Origin: Micromonospora sp. WMMD980 | GTDB taxonomy: Bacteria > Actinomycetota > Actinomycetes > Mycobacteriales > Micromonosporaceae | Direction of reading: 5' to 3' | Assembly: GCF_029626035.1 (NCBI RefSeq) | Contig: NZ_JARUBE010000003.1 | Location: 5,022,001-5,086,000 of the forward strand | Length of the DNA: 64,000 nt | In this document: in pieces, positions 51,533 to 59,623 of the stretch | Layout of the letters: every line of letters starts with the position of its first letter | Numbering within the stretch: position 1 is the stretch's first letter | Notes under the pieces: generated by a model | Seen by the model: the letters and a program-made list of their open reading frames with translations, nothing else | What the model was told of the DNA's origin: nothing | The model's database searches: none | Program-made: the position numbers and the translations under genes

Positions 51533-52840
51533 TCAGCGCTCGTCCTCGATGTAGCGGGGACGAGCGATCACCATGCCCGCGGTCGTCTGCACGGCGAGCG
51601 CCAGCAGCAGGAAGCCGATCGGGGCGGTCCAGCCGCCGGTCGCGGAATACAGGATGCCGACCAGCAGCGGGCCGAGCGCGGCGATGACGTACCCGGTGCT
51701 CTGCGCGAACGCGGAGAGCGCCACGGTGCCCTCGGCGGTGCGGGCGCGCAGCCCGATCGTGGTCAGGATGAGCGGGAACGCCCCCTGGCCGAGCGCGAGC
51801 AGCAGCACCCACAGCGGCGCCAGGCCGCGCGGCGCGAGCGCCAGACCGAGGTACGCGGCGGTGGAGAACGCGGTCAGCGACAGCACCAGCGGACGCAGCG
51901 TGGCCAGCCGCCCGGCCAGTGTCGGCATCATCAGCGCCACCGGCACGCCCAGCGCGGTCACGCCGGCGAGCAGCAGGCCGGCCGCCTCGGGCCGGTAGCC
52001 GGCGTCCCGGAAGAGTTGCGCCAGCCACCCCATGATCGCGTAACCGCTGAGCGACTGCGCCCCGAAGTAGACCGCCATGGCCCAGCCCAGCCGGGTCCGG
52101 CCCGGCCGCACCCGGGCCGGGGCGCCGACCACCGCCGCCGGGGTGGCGGCCCGGTCGGCGGCCCGCCGGGCGGCGCGCGCCCGCAGCGCGAGCGGCACCC
52201 ACGGGATCACGGCCAGCGCGGCCAGCCCGGCCCACACGCCGAGCCCGGCCCGCCAGGAGCCGAAGGCGTGGGCCACCGGCACGGCGGACGCGGCGGCCAC
52301 CGTCGTGCCCACCGTCAGGGCCATCGTGTACGCCCCGGTGACCAGCCCGGTGCGGTGCGGGAAGTGCTGCTTGACAAGCATCGGCAGCAGGATGTTCGCC
52401 ACCGCGATGCCGGCCAGCGCGAGCGCGCTGGTGAGCACGAAGACGGCCGCCGAGTCGGTGACCGCGCGCAGCACCTGCCCGACGGTCAGCGCGACCATGG
52501 CGAGCACCAGCACCCTTGGGGCCGGCCAGCGGCGGACCAGCCACGGGGTGAGCGCGCCCAGTCCGGCGAACGCGACGGTGGGCAGCGTGGTGACCACGCC
52601 GGCCATGGCGCCGGAGAGGCCCAGCCCGACCCGGATCTCGTCGAGCAGGGCGCCCAGGCTGGTCACCGAGGCCCGCAGGTTCAGCGCGACCAGCAGCATG
52701 CCGACCAGCACCAGCAGGCCGCCCCGCGCCGGGGTGAGCGCCGCCGGTCCGGTCGCCGGGGCGGGACCGGCCGCGGGCGCCGGGCCGGGCGTGACGTCGG
52801 CGGTGGGCGCGGTCGCGGTGGGCGGGGGTGGCGGGGTCAT
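51533..52840 (-). CDS. MFS transporter (CynX/NimT type)
   Basis: A 435-residue, twelve-helix transporter. It begins with a Pro/Ala-rich cytoplasmic tail (about 35 residues), then LLVLVGMLLVALNLRASVTS and LGALLDEIRVGLGLSGAMAG, the CynX-family opening. The final residues are RPRYIEDER. ATG 52840 has TAGGTT (52853-52848) 7 nt upstream and no Shine-Dalgarno, so it is probably leaderless. It is divergent from a GntR regulator, whose -10 overlaps this one. The family moves cyanate, nitroimidazoles and related small molecules; the substrate here is unknown. Confidence 0.9.
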   Translation of the reverse strand: MTPPPPPTATAPTADVTPGPAPAAGPAPATGPAALTPARGGLLVLVGMLLVALNLRASVTSLGALLDEIRVGLGLSGAMAGVVTTLPTVAFAGLGALTPWLVRRWPAPRVLVLAMVALTVGQVLRAVTDSAAVFVLTSALALAGIAVANILLPMLVKQHFPHRTGLVTGAYTMALTVGTTVAAASAVPVAHAFGSWRAGLGVWAGLAALAVIPWVPLALRARAARRAADRAATPAAVVGAPARVRPGRTRLGWAMAVYFGAQSLSGYAIMGWLAQLFRDAGYRPEAAGLLLAGVTALGVPVALMMPTLAGRLATLRPLVLSLTAFSTAAYLGLALAPRGLAPLWVLLLALGQGAFPLILTTIGLRARTAEGTVALSAFAQSTGYVIAALGPLLVGILYSATGGWTAPIGFLLLALAVQTTAGMVIARPRYIEDER

Positions 52841-52847
52841 GACCTCG

Positions 52848-52857
52848 AACCTACAAT
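52848..52857. promoter_or_regulatory. Overlapping divergent -10 boxes, MFS transporter / GntR regulator
   Basis: TAGGTT on the minus strand (52853-52848) and TACAAT on the plus strand (52852-52857) share two base pairs. RNA polymerase cannot occupy both, so the two genes are likely expressed alternately. Confidence 0.6.
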
Positions 52858-52889
52858 CATGGGATGAATTTCGGCAGCAGGTGTAACCG

Positions 52890-53573
52890 GTGACACCCGT
52901 CGTGGATTCCGTCGCCGTGCCGCCGCGCGGCCACCGGGTCCGCCAGACGATCGCGCAGCTCCGGGCCCGCATCCTGGGCGGCGAGTGGCCGGTCGGCGGG
53001 CGCATCCCCACCGAGCCGCAGCTCGTCGCCGCGCTCGGGGTGGGGCGCAACACCGTCCGCGAGGCGGTCCGCGCGCTGGTGCACGCCGGCGTGCTGGAGT
53101 GCCGGCAGGGCTCCGGCACCTACGTGGTGTCGACCGACGAGCTGGCGCCGGTGGTGGCCCGCCGGCTCACCGACGACCGGATGGCCGAGGTCATCGAGGT
53201 CCGGCGCGCGTTCGAGGTGGAGGCCGCCCGGCTCGCCGCGCTGCGGCGTACCCCTGCCGACCTGGCGGCGCTCGACGGCGCGCTCGACGCCCGGGAGGCC
53301 GCGTGGCGCTCCGGCCGGGTCGACGAGTTCGTGGAGGCGGACGCCGCGCTGCACACGGCGGTGGTGGCCGCCGCGCACAACGCCATGCTGGCCGAGCTCT
53401 ACGCGTCGGTCGGTGCCGCGCTGCGCAGCACCGTCGCCCAGGCCATGGGCCCGGCGCTGACCGACGAACGGTACGTCGACCACGGTCGACTGGTCGAGGC
53501 GATCCGGGCCGGCGACCCGGAGCGGGCAGCGATCGAGGCCGGTGCTTTTCTCGAGGGGCCGTCCGGGGCATAG
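52890..53573 (+). CDS. GntR/FCD-family transcriptional regulator
   Basis: A 227-residue FadR-type regulator: winged helix VRQTIAQLRARILGGEWPVGGRIPTEPQLVAALGVGRNTVREAVRAL, then an FCD effector domain with metal-ligand residues in EADAALHTAVVAAAHNAML. It starts at GTG 52890. It is divergent from the MFS transporter and probably represses it until a small carboxylate or similar ligand binds. Confidence 0.9.
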   Translation: MTPVVDSVAVPPRGHRVRQTIAQLRARILGGEWPVGGRIPTEPQLVAALGVGRNTVREAVRALVHAGVLECRQGSGTYVVSTDELAPVVARRLTDDRMAEVIEVRRAFEVEAARLAALRRTPADLAALDGALDAREAAWRSGRVDEFVEADAALHTAVVAAAHNAMLAELYASVGAALRSTVAQAMGPALTDERYVDHGRLVEAIRAGDPERAAIEAGAFLEGPSGA

Positions 53574-53612
53574 GGTCTGCCGGACCGAGAATCGGACGGC
53601 ACGGGAGTGCGA

Positions 53613-54083
53613 ATGCTCAAGGGCTTCAAAGACTTCATCATGCGTGGCAACGTCGTCGACCTGGCGGTCGGCGTCGTCATCGGCGCCGCGTTCACCGGCG
53701 TGGTCACCCAGCTGACCAAGTCGTTCCTGGAACCGCTGGTGCGGGTGATCATCGTGCTGATCACCGGCAACAAGGACGGGCTCAGCGGCTCGACGCCGAG
53801 CTTCCGCGGCATCGAGTTCGACTGGGTGGCCTTCGTCAACGCGGTGATCACGTTCCTGCTCACCGCGGCGGCGCTCTACTTCCTGGTCGTCTACCCCATG
53901 AACAAGCTCGCCGAGCGGCGCAAGCGCGGCGAGGAGCCGCCGCCCTCCGCGCCCAGCGAGGAGGTCAAGCTGCTCACCGAGATCCGGGACGCGCTGGTCG
54001 CGGGCGGGCAGGGCACGCCGGCCCAGCGCGGCGCGCTGGACGACGTGCTCGGCCGCCGGCAGGAGCCGCCGGCCCCGCGCTGA
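53613..54083 (+). CDS. mscL: Large-conductance mechanosensitive channel
   Basis: A 156-residue MscL that opens under membrane tension to release solutes during osmotic downshock. GFKDFIMRGNVVDLAVGVVIGAAFTGVV is the amphipathic N-terminal helix plus the pore helix TM1. TM2 is FVNAVITFLLTAAALYFLVV, followed by the charged bundle EEVKLLTEIRDAL. ATG 53613 has GGGAG upstream; a GTG at 53607 is possible. A strong terminator follows at 54096. Confidence 0.96.
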   Translation: MLKGFKDFIMRGNVVDLAVGVVIGAAFTGVVTQLTKSFLEPLVRVIIVLITGNKDGLSGSTPSFRGIEFDWVAFVNAVITFLLTAAALYFLVVYPMNKLAERRKRGEEPPPSAPSEEVKLLTEIRDALVAGGQGTPAQRGALDDVLGRRQEPPAPR

Positions 54084-54095
54084 CGCCATAGCTCA

Positions 54096-54126
54096 TCGGC
54101 CCCCGCGGAGATTCCGTGGGGGCCGA
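54096..54126 (+). terminator. Rho-independent-like terminator after mscL
   Basis: TCGGCCCCC and GGGGGCCGA form a perfect 9-bp GC-rich stem around GCGGAGATTCCGT, which can itself extend the stem. There is no U-tract, as is usual in actinomycetes. It separates mscL from the SOS-controlled gene. Confidence 0.8.
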
Positions 54127-54132
54127 CGAGAA

Positions 54133-54148
54133 TCGAACACATGTTCGA
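54133..54148. promoter_or_regulatory. Perfect LexA SOS box
   Basis: TCGAACACATGTTCGA is a perfect 16-bp palindrome matching the actinobacterial LexA consensus TCGAAC-N4-GTTCGA. It ends 12 nt before the start codon of the next gene, directly against the -10 TAGAGT (54149-54154). Confidence 0.85.
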
Positions 54149-54160
54149 TAGAGTCCGGCC

Positions 54161-54409
54161 ATGGAGCAGCGTAGGCACTGGTGGAACGGGAAATGGGGGC
54201 GGCTCGCCCGACGGGACGTCTTCCTCCGGGTGGACGGCGACCGTTGGCACGTGGAACAGCGCGCCGGCGGCGCCGAGGGGGTTTCTCGCTTCTACGAGCA
54301 CGCCAGCGTCGAGGAGGCCGAGGAGACGGTCCGGTCGCTGCTGGACGGGCCGGACACCTGGCGCGAGCTGTCGCCGCGCCCGCCGGGCGGCTGGCCTCCC
54401 TCCGTTTAG
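54161..54409 (+). CDS. Small SOS-regulated protein of unknown function
   Basis: An 82-residue protein rich in Trp and Arg: WWNGKWGRLARRDVFLRVDGDRWHVE, then EHASVEEAEETVRSLLDGPDTWRELS. There is no membrane segment and no domain I recognise. ATG 54161 lies 6 nt after TAGAGT with no Shine-Dalgarno, so it is probably leaderless. The perfect LexA palindrome (54133-54148) immediately upstream implies expression on DNA damage. Candidate roles such as a repair helper or cell-division inhibitor are speculation. Confidence 0.8.
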   Translation: MEQRRHWWNGKWGRLARRDVFLRVDGDRWHVEQRAGGAEGVSRFYEHASVEEAEETVRSLLDGPDTWRELSPRPPGGWPPSV

Positions 54410-54438
54410 CGCCCGCGCGCCCCGGGAACCGCTCCGAC

Positions 54439-54804
54439 ATGAGCCAGCAGCAGGACACCGTCTCCCGGGTCACCACAGGCATGCGGGTCGTCGACTCCAC
54501 GGGCGTCGAGGTCGGCACCGTGGATCTCGTCCAGCGCGGCGACCCGGCCGCGGTGACCGTGGAGGCGCCCGCCCCGGTGGATCCGGGCAGCAGCCTCGAC
54601 GAGCTGATCGAGTCGGCCGCCGTCGACGAGCCGGACGTGCCGGCCGACCTGGCCGCCCGGCTGCTGCGCGAGGGCTACCTTAAGGTCTCCACCGAGTTGG
54701 CCGACACCGGCGCCGTCTACGTACTGGCCGACCGGATCGCGGCGGTCGCCGACGGCGCGGTCCGCCTCACCGTCCCCGTCGCGGAGCTGCCCGCCGAGGA
54801 GTGA
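54439..54804 (+). CDS. DUF2171/PRC-barrel-like small protein
   Basis: A 121-residue protein beginning SRVTTGMRVVDSTGVEVGTVDLVQRGD, the PRC-barrel-like beta motif seen in DUF2171 proteins. An acidic middle and a second short beta repeat (AVYVLADRIAAVADGAVRLTV) follow. It starts at ATG 54439, 29 bp after the SOS gene, without a strong Shine-Dalgarno, so it may be read through from that promoter. The family assignment is by pattern only and the role is unknown. Confidence 0.7.
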   Translation: MSQQQDTVSRVTTGMRVVDSTGVEVGTVDLVQRGDPAAVTVEAPAPVDPGSSLDELIESAAVDEPDVPADLAARLLREGYLKVSTELADTGAVYVLADRIAAVADGAVRLTVPVAELPAEE

Positions 54805-54871
54805 CCACGTCGCCCGCGATACGCCGCTGACCCATGCCGTCGGGCCTGGTGGTGCGCCGGGCGGCAAGCCG

Positions 54872-56104
54872 TCAGGACGGTCGGTGGGAGACCGCCAGGT
54901 CCGCGTCCACCCCGGGCCGACCGTTGGGATCGACCGGCGCTGCAACGGCCGGCGTCGCGGAGGCGCGGCGGAAGAGCAGGAGCATCAGGCAGCCGGCGAC
55001 CAGGCCCCAGAACGCGCCGCCGATGCCGAGCAGGCTGACCCCGGAGGCGGTGACCACCAGCGTGACCACGGCGGCCTCCCGGGCGTACGGCTCGGCGACC
55101 GCCGCCGACACCGCGCCGGCCAGCGCGGCGAGCAGGGCCAGCCCGGCCACCGCCTCGACCAGCACCGGCGGGGAGAGCAGCACCAGCGCGGTCGCCACGC
55201 CGGCGCCGAGGCCGAGCAGGGCCAGCCCGATCCCGGCGGTGACCGAGGCGATCCAGCGCCGGTCCGGGTCGGGATGGGCGTCGGGGCCGGCGGCGAGCGC
55301 CGCGGTGATGGCGGCGAGGTTCACCGCGTGGCCGCCGGCCGGCGCGCCGAGCACGGTGGCGAGCCCGGTGACACGCAGCGCGGAGCCGAGCGGGGCGCGG
55401 TAGCCGAAGCCGGCGAGCACGGCGGTGCCGGGCACGTTCTGCGCGGCCATGGTGACCAGGAACAGCGGCAGCGCCAAGCCGACGACCGCGGGCAGCGTCC
55501 AGGCCGGTGTGGTCAGCGCGATCACCGGGGCGACGTCCAGCCGGGCCGGGCCGGTGGTGGTGAGCGCGATCGCCACCACGGCCACGGCGAGCGCGCCGGG
55601 CACCGCCCAACGGCGGGCGAACCGGTGCAGCAGCAGCCAGACGAGCACCACCGGGCCGGCCAGCCGGGGCACCTCCACCAGGGCGCGAACCGGTGCGGTG
55701 CAGAGCGGCAGCAGCACCCCGGCGAGCATGGCGGCGGCGATCGGGGCGGGGATCGCGGCGACCGCCCGGCCGAGCGCGGGGATCAGCCCGGCCGCGACGA
55801 TCAGCGCGCCGGTGAGCAGGAAGGCGCCCACCGCGGCGGGCCATCCGCCGGGAATCGGCCCGGTCGCGACCAGCAGCGCCGCGCCCGGGGTGGACCAGGC
55901 GATGGCGAGCGGCAGCCGGTGTCGCAGGCCGAGCCAGACCGCGCAGGCGCCGCTGGCCAGGCAGAGCACGAGCAGGCCGGAGGCGGCCTGGGCCGGGTCG
56001 GCGCCGACCGCGCGCAGCCCGGCCAGGACGACGGTGAACGAGCTGGCGAAGCCGACCAGGGCGGTCACCACGCCGGCCAGCACGGGTTGGAGCCGACCGG
56101 CCAT
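54872..56104 (-). CDS. BenE-family benzoate/H+ symporter-like transporter
   Basis: A 410-residue protein with about twelve helices: ALVGFASSFTVVLAGLRAVGA, LAIAWSTPGAALLVATGPIPGG, and LFLVTMAAQNVPGTAVLAGFGYR, typical BenE/NCS2-related motifs. GAGGAAGC precedes ATG 56104. It is divergent from an XRE/cupin regulator with the GTTCCG palindrome between. No benzoate-catabolic gene is nearby, so the substrate could be another aromatic acid. Confidence 0.9.
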   Translation of the reverse strand: MAGRLQPVLAGVVTALVGFASSFTVVLAGLRAVGADPAQAASGLLVLCLASGACAVWLGLRHRLPLAIAWSTPGAALLVATGPIPGGWPAAVGAFLLTGALIVAAGLIPALGRAVAAIPAPIAAAMLAGVLLPLCTAPVRALVEVPRLAGPVVLVWLLLHRFARRWAVPGALAVAVVAIALTTTGPARLDVAPVIALTTPAWTLPAVVGLALPLFLVTMAAQNVPGTAVLAGFGYRAPLGSALRVTGLATVLGAPAGGHAVNLAAITAALAAGPDAHPDPDRRWIASVTAGIGLALLGLGAGVATALVLLSPPVLVEAVAGLALLAALAGAVSAAVAEPYAREAAVVTLVVTASGVSLLGIGGAFWGLVAGCLMLLLFRRASATPAVAAPVDPNGRPGVDADLAVSHRPS

Positions 56105-56119
56105 GCTTCCTCCTCGGTT

Positions 56120-56135
56120 GTTCCGTTTACGGAAC
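56120..56135. promoter_or_regulatory. Operator between the BenE transporter and XRE/cupin regulator
   Basis: GTTCCG-TTTA-CGGAAC is a perfect 6-bp inverted repeat. It lies 16 bp before the transporter start and about 25 bp before the regulator start. A GCACGAT direct repeat (56137-56143 and 56147-56153) follows. Probably the regulator's binding site. Confidence 0.7.
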
Positions 56136-56159
56136 GGCACGATGTAGCACGATAGCCCC

Positions 56160-56687
56160 ATGGACGTCGGCTCGCGGATCCGCGCCCTCCGGATGGCACG
56201 GGGGCTCTCGCTCTCCGAGCTGGCCCGGCTGGCCGGCGTCGGGAAGGCCACGCTCTCCGGCCTGGAGAACGGCGTCCGCAACCCCACCCTGGAGACGCTG
56301 TACGCGATCACCGCGCAGCTCGGCGTGCCGCTGACCGCCGTGCTGTCGGCACCCGAGGAGACGCCGACCGTGAGCGGGGTCGCGGTCGGCGCCACGCTGC
56401 TGGAGGTGTTCCACGACCGGGACGCGACGTACGAGCTGTACCGGATGCGGGTCAGCCCGGGGCCGGCCCAACTCTCCCCCGCCCACCAGGCCGGCGTGAC
56501 CGAACACGTGACGGTGTTCTCCGGCACGCTCCGGGCCGGGCCGGCGGACGCCCCACTCACCGCCGGCCCGGGAGGCTACCTGCGCTGGACCTCCGACGTG
56601 CCGCACAGCTACGCCGCGGTGGGCGACGAGCAGGTCCACGCCGGTCTGCTGCTGCGCTATCCGCGACTGTCCGGTAAGGACAATTGA
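56160..56687 (+). CDS. XRE transcriptional regulator with C-terminal cupin
   Basis: A 175-residue regulator: XRE helix-turn-helix (IRALRMARGLSLSELARLAGVGKATLSGLENG, about 7-38), then a cupin effector domain (HVTVFSGTLRAG, GGYLRWTSDVPHSYAAVG). Proteins of this layout control transport and catabolism of small acids. It starts at ATG 56160 and is divergent from the BenE-like transporter, its likely target. Confidence 0.9.
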   Translation: MDVGSRIRALRMARGLSLSELARLAGVGKATLSGLENGVRNPTLETLYAITAQLGVPLTAVLSAPEETPTVSGVAVGATLLEVFHDRDATYELYRMRVSPGPAQLSPAHQAGVTEHVTVFSGTLRAGPADAPLTAGPGGYLRWTSDVPHSYAAVGDEQVHAGLLLRYPRLSGKDN

Positions 56688-56780
56688 CACATACCCAGGA
56701 TGCAAGCGGATGACATTTCTTTCCGCCGACCCGGCAGCGCGTAGAGACGCGGGGGCGTTCTTCTTGGCAAGCTTGTCCCC

Positions 56781-57500
56781 ATGACGCTCATCCTCCGCTC
56801 GGCGATCCTCAACGACGTCGGCCTCGTCCGGACCAACAACGAGGACTCCGCCCTCGCCGGTGACCGCCTGGTGGCGGTGGCCGACGGGATGGGTGGCCTG
56901 CCGGCCGGCGAGGTGGCCAGTGAGATCGTCATCCGGATCCTGGACGAGCTGACGCCGCCCACCGGCGCCGACGAGGCGGCCGACGCGCTGCGCGCCGTGG
57001 TCAGCACCGCGAACCAGCGCATCCGCGCGGCCATCACCGTGGACCCGGCCCGCGACGGCATGGGCACGACGCTGACCGCCGCCCTGCTGGCCGGCGACCG
57101 ACTGGTCCTCGCCCAGGTCGGCGACTCACGGTGCTATCTGCTGCGCGACCACGAGCTGACCCAGCTCACCCGCGACGACACGTTCGTGCAGGCGCTCGTC
57201 GACCAGGGCGCGCTCTCCCGCGACCAGGCCCGCCACCACCCGCAGCGTTCGCTCGTCACCCGCGCGGTGCAGGGCTCGGACGCGCCCCCGGCGGTCGGCG
57301 CGCTCACCGTCTTCCCCGGCGACCGGCTGCTGCTGTGCAGCGACGGCCTCTCCGACTACGTGGAGGACGCCGCGATCGCCGCCGCGCTGGCCACCTACGG
57401 CGACCGCCAGCAGTGCGGCGAGCAGTTGGTGAAGCTGGCCCACCAGGCCGGCGCGCCGGACAACGTCACAGTGGTCATCTCCGACGTCACCGAGGCCTGA
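56781..57500 (+). CDS. PP2C-family Ser/Thr protein phosphatase
   Basis: A 239-residue PstP/PrpC-type phosphatase: VRTNNEDSALAG, VADGMGGLPAGEVAS, GTTLTAALLAGDRLVLAQVGDSRCYLL, LLCSDGLSDYV and PDNVTVVISD carry the metal-binding Asp residues. No membrane segment. No Ser/Thr kinase gene is adjacent. The start is ATG 56781; no Shine-Dalgarno is visible. Confidence 0.93.
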   Translation: MTLILRSAILNDVGLVRTNNEDSALAGDRLVAVADGMGGLPAGEVASEIVIRILDELTPPTGADEAADALRAVVSTANQRIRAAITVDPARDGMGTTLTAALLAGDRLVLAQVGDSRCYLLRDHELTQLTRDDTFVQALVDQGALSRDQARHHPQRSLVTRAVQGSDAPPAVGALTVFPGDRLLLCSDGLSDYVEDAAIAAALATYGDRQQCGEQLVKLAHQAGAPDNVTVVISDVTEA

Positions 57501-57552
57501 TCCCGACCCCATTCGGGTTGCGACCCCCACCCGGGCACGTTGGGATGAACGG

Positions 57553-58752
57553 ATGCACATTCGCCGCCTGGCTGCCGAGGACCGCCTGACCACCAGCTTC
57601 CCGCTCCAGGCGTACGCGTTCGAGGCGTCGCCGATGACAGCCGCCCGGACCGACGAGTTCCGGGCCTACCTGCCCTACAACGCCGGGAACACGACGCTCG
57701 TGGTCGAGGAGGACGGCGTCACCGCGGCGGCGGCGTCCGCGATCCCGATGCGGCAGAACCTGCGCGGCGCGGTGCTGCCGATGGCCGGCGTCGCGGGCGT
57801 GGCCACCCACCCGCTGGCCCGCCGGCGCGGGCACGTGCGGACGCTGATGCACCGGCTCCTCGACGGGATGCGGGACGAGGGGCACCAGCTCAGCGCGCTG
57901 CACCCGTTCCGGGCCTCGTTCTACGAGCGCTTCGGCTACGTCGGGTTGCCCCGGCGGCGTACCGCGGTCTTCGCCCCGGCGGACCTGGCGTCGCTGCTGC
58001 CGGCCGAGTTGCCCGACGAACTGGTGTGGGAGCGGATCGGCGCCGGCTACCCGCGGTGGCGCGCCTACACCGACAGGTGCCTGCGCGAGCGGCACGGCTT
58101 CGCGGTCTTCCCCGACTTCCGGGCGGTCGGGCTGCGCGAGCGGGACGACCGCTGGCTGGTCAGCGTGGTGCGCGATGGCAGGACGGTGGGCGCGGTCACC
58201 TACCGGATCGACGACCACGCCGGCACGCTGATCGCCGACGACCTGCTCTTCGACGACGCGTACGCGCGGGCGTCGCTGCTGCAGTTCTTCGCCCGGCACG
58301 TCGACCAGGTGGCCCGGGTCAGCGTCGAGTTGCCGCCCGAGGAACTTCCCGAGCTGTGGCTCACCGACCTGGACGTGCGGGTGGAGGCGCGGGTGGCCCG
58401 ACCCGACCCGACCGCGCCGATGGCCCGGCTGCTCAGCCTGGAGGCGCTCGCCGACCAGCCGGTCGGGGTCGGCCGGGTGCTCGTCGAACTGGTCGGCGAC
58501 CGCTGGCTCGCCGGCCGGCACCTGCTCGACGGCACCACCGGCAAGCTGGCGGTGCTGCCGGCCGACAGCGCCGCCCAGGGCGGCGTGCCGCACGCGCGGC
58601 TCACCGCGGCCGGGCTCTCCGCCCTCGCGTACGGGGTGCTCGACCCGGCCGAGGTGGCGGTGCGCGGGCTGGGCGAGGTGTCCGTGGAGGCGGCCACCGA
58701 ACTACGTCGACTCTTCCCCCGTGAGCTGCCCTACCTGTTCGCCGATTTCTGA
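57553..58752 (+). CDS. Eis-like GNAT N-acetyltransferase
   Basis: A 399-residue protein with two GNAT-like folds and a C-terminal SCP2-like domain, the Eis layout. The acetyl-CoA loop is GVATHPLARRRGHVRTLM near residue 80, followed by ALHPFRASFYERFGYVG. The C-terminus ends in a hydrophobic carboxylate (LPYLFADF), as in Eis proteins where it completes the active site. It may acetylate aminoglycosides, polyamines or other amines. GGGA precedes ATG 57553. Confidence 0.9.
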   Translation: MHIRRLAAEDRLTTSFPLQAYAFEASPMTAARTDEFRAYLPYNAGNTTLVVEEDGVTAAAASAIPMRQNLRGAVLPMAGVAGVATHPLARRRGHVRTLMHRLLDGMRDEGHQLSALHPFRASFYERFGYVGLPRRRTAVFAPADLASLLPAELPDELVWERIGAGYPRWRAYTDRCLRERHGFAVFPDFRAVGLRERDDRWLVSVVRDGRTVGAVTYRIDDHAGTLIADDLLFDDAYARASLLQFFARHVDQVARVSVELPPEELPELWLTDLDVRVEARVARPDPTAPMARLLSLEALADQPVGVGRVLVELVGDRWLAGRHLLDGTTGKLAVLPADSAAQGGVPHARLTAAGLSALAYGVLDPAEVAVRGLGEVSVEAATELRRLFPRELPYLFADF

Positions 58753-58791
58753 CCGGGTTGCCGGCGGCCGCGCAGGGGTAGGTTCCTGCGG

Positions 58792-59541
58792 GTGCCGGGA
58801 TGGTTGGAAGCGGGATTCTGGGGTCTGCTCGCCGGTTCCGCCCTGTTGATCGGGGCGGCCGTCGGGTTCTTCGTGCGGGTGCCGCGCCGGGCCACCGCGT
58901 CGGTGATGGCGTTCGGGGCCGGCGTGCTGCTCTCCGCCGTCTCGTTCGAGCTGATCGACGAGGCGCACGAGCAGGGTGGCCTGGTGCCGGTGGCGATCGG
59001 CGCGGCGGCCGGCGCGCTCGCGTACACCGGGGCGAACGTGCTGCTGGCCCGGCGCGGGGCGCGGCACCGCAAGCGCTCCGGCGACGAGCAGCCCTCCGAG
59101 CAGGAGCAACCCGGTTCGGGTAACGCGATCGCGGTCGGCGCGCTGCTCGACGGCGTACCGGAGTCGGTGGTGATCGGCACGAGCCTGCTGGCCGGCGGCC
59201 CGGTCAGCTTCGTCACGGTGATCGCGGTCTTCCTCAGCAACGTGCCGGAGGGGCTGTCCAGCGCGGCCGGGATGCGGCAGGCCGGGCGGACCCGCCGTTA
59301 TGTCTTCGGGCTCTGGATCGCCATCGCGTTGATCTCCGGCGCCGCGTCGCTGGCCGGGTACACGCTGCTCGGCGGCGCCCCGCCCGAGGTGTTGGCCACC
59401 ATCACCGCGCTCGCCGGCGGCGCGATCCTGGCGATGATCACCGACACCATGGTCCCGGAGGCGTTCGAGGACGCGCACCTGCTGGTCGGCCTGATCACCG
59501 TGCTCGGCTTCCTGGTCGCGTTCGCCCTCTCCCACACCTGA
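58792..59541 (+). CDS. ZIP-family metal transporter
   Basis: A 249-residue membrane protein with about eight helices. The metal-site segments are ELIDEAHEQGG, AVGALLDGVPESVVIGTSLL and VFLSNVPEGLSSAAGM (conserved Pro-Glu pairs). The usual His-rich loop is replaced by a charged stretch with no His cluster (HRKRSGDEQPSEQEQPGSG). GTG 58792 is supported by TAGGTT (58779-58784) 7 nt upstream, so it is probably leaderless. Confidence 0.9.
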   Translation: MPGWLEAGFWGLLAGSALLIGAAVGFFVRVPRRATASVMAFGAGVLLSAVSFELIDEAHEQGGLVPVAIGAAAGALAYTGANVLLARRGARHRKRSGDEQPSEQEQPGSGNAIAVGALLDGVPESVVIGTSLLAGGPVSFVTVIAVFLSNVPEGLSSAAGMRQAGRTRRYVFGLWIAIALISGAASLAGYTLLGGAPPEVLATITALAGGAILAMITDTMVPEAFEDAHLLVGLITVLGFLVAFALSHT

Positions 59542-59623
59542 CGCCCCGGCGGGTGGCTTAGCGGCGGGTTAAGGATCGCCGGCGGAGTCGTGCCCGGGCG
59601 GTCCGGCCTCCTAGCATCGGGCG

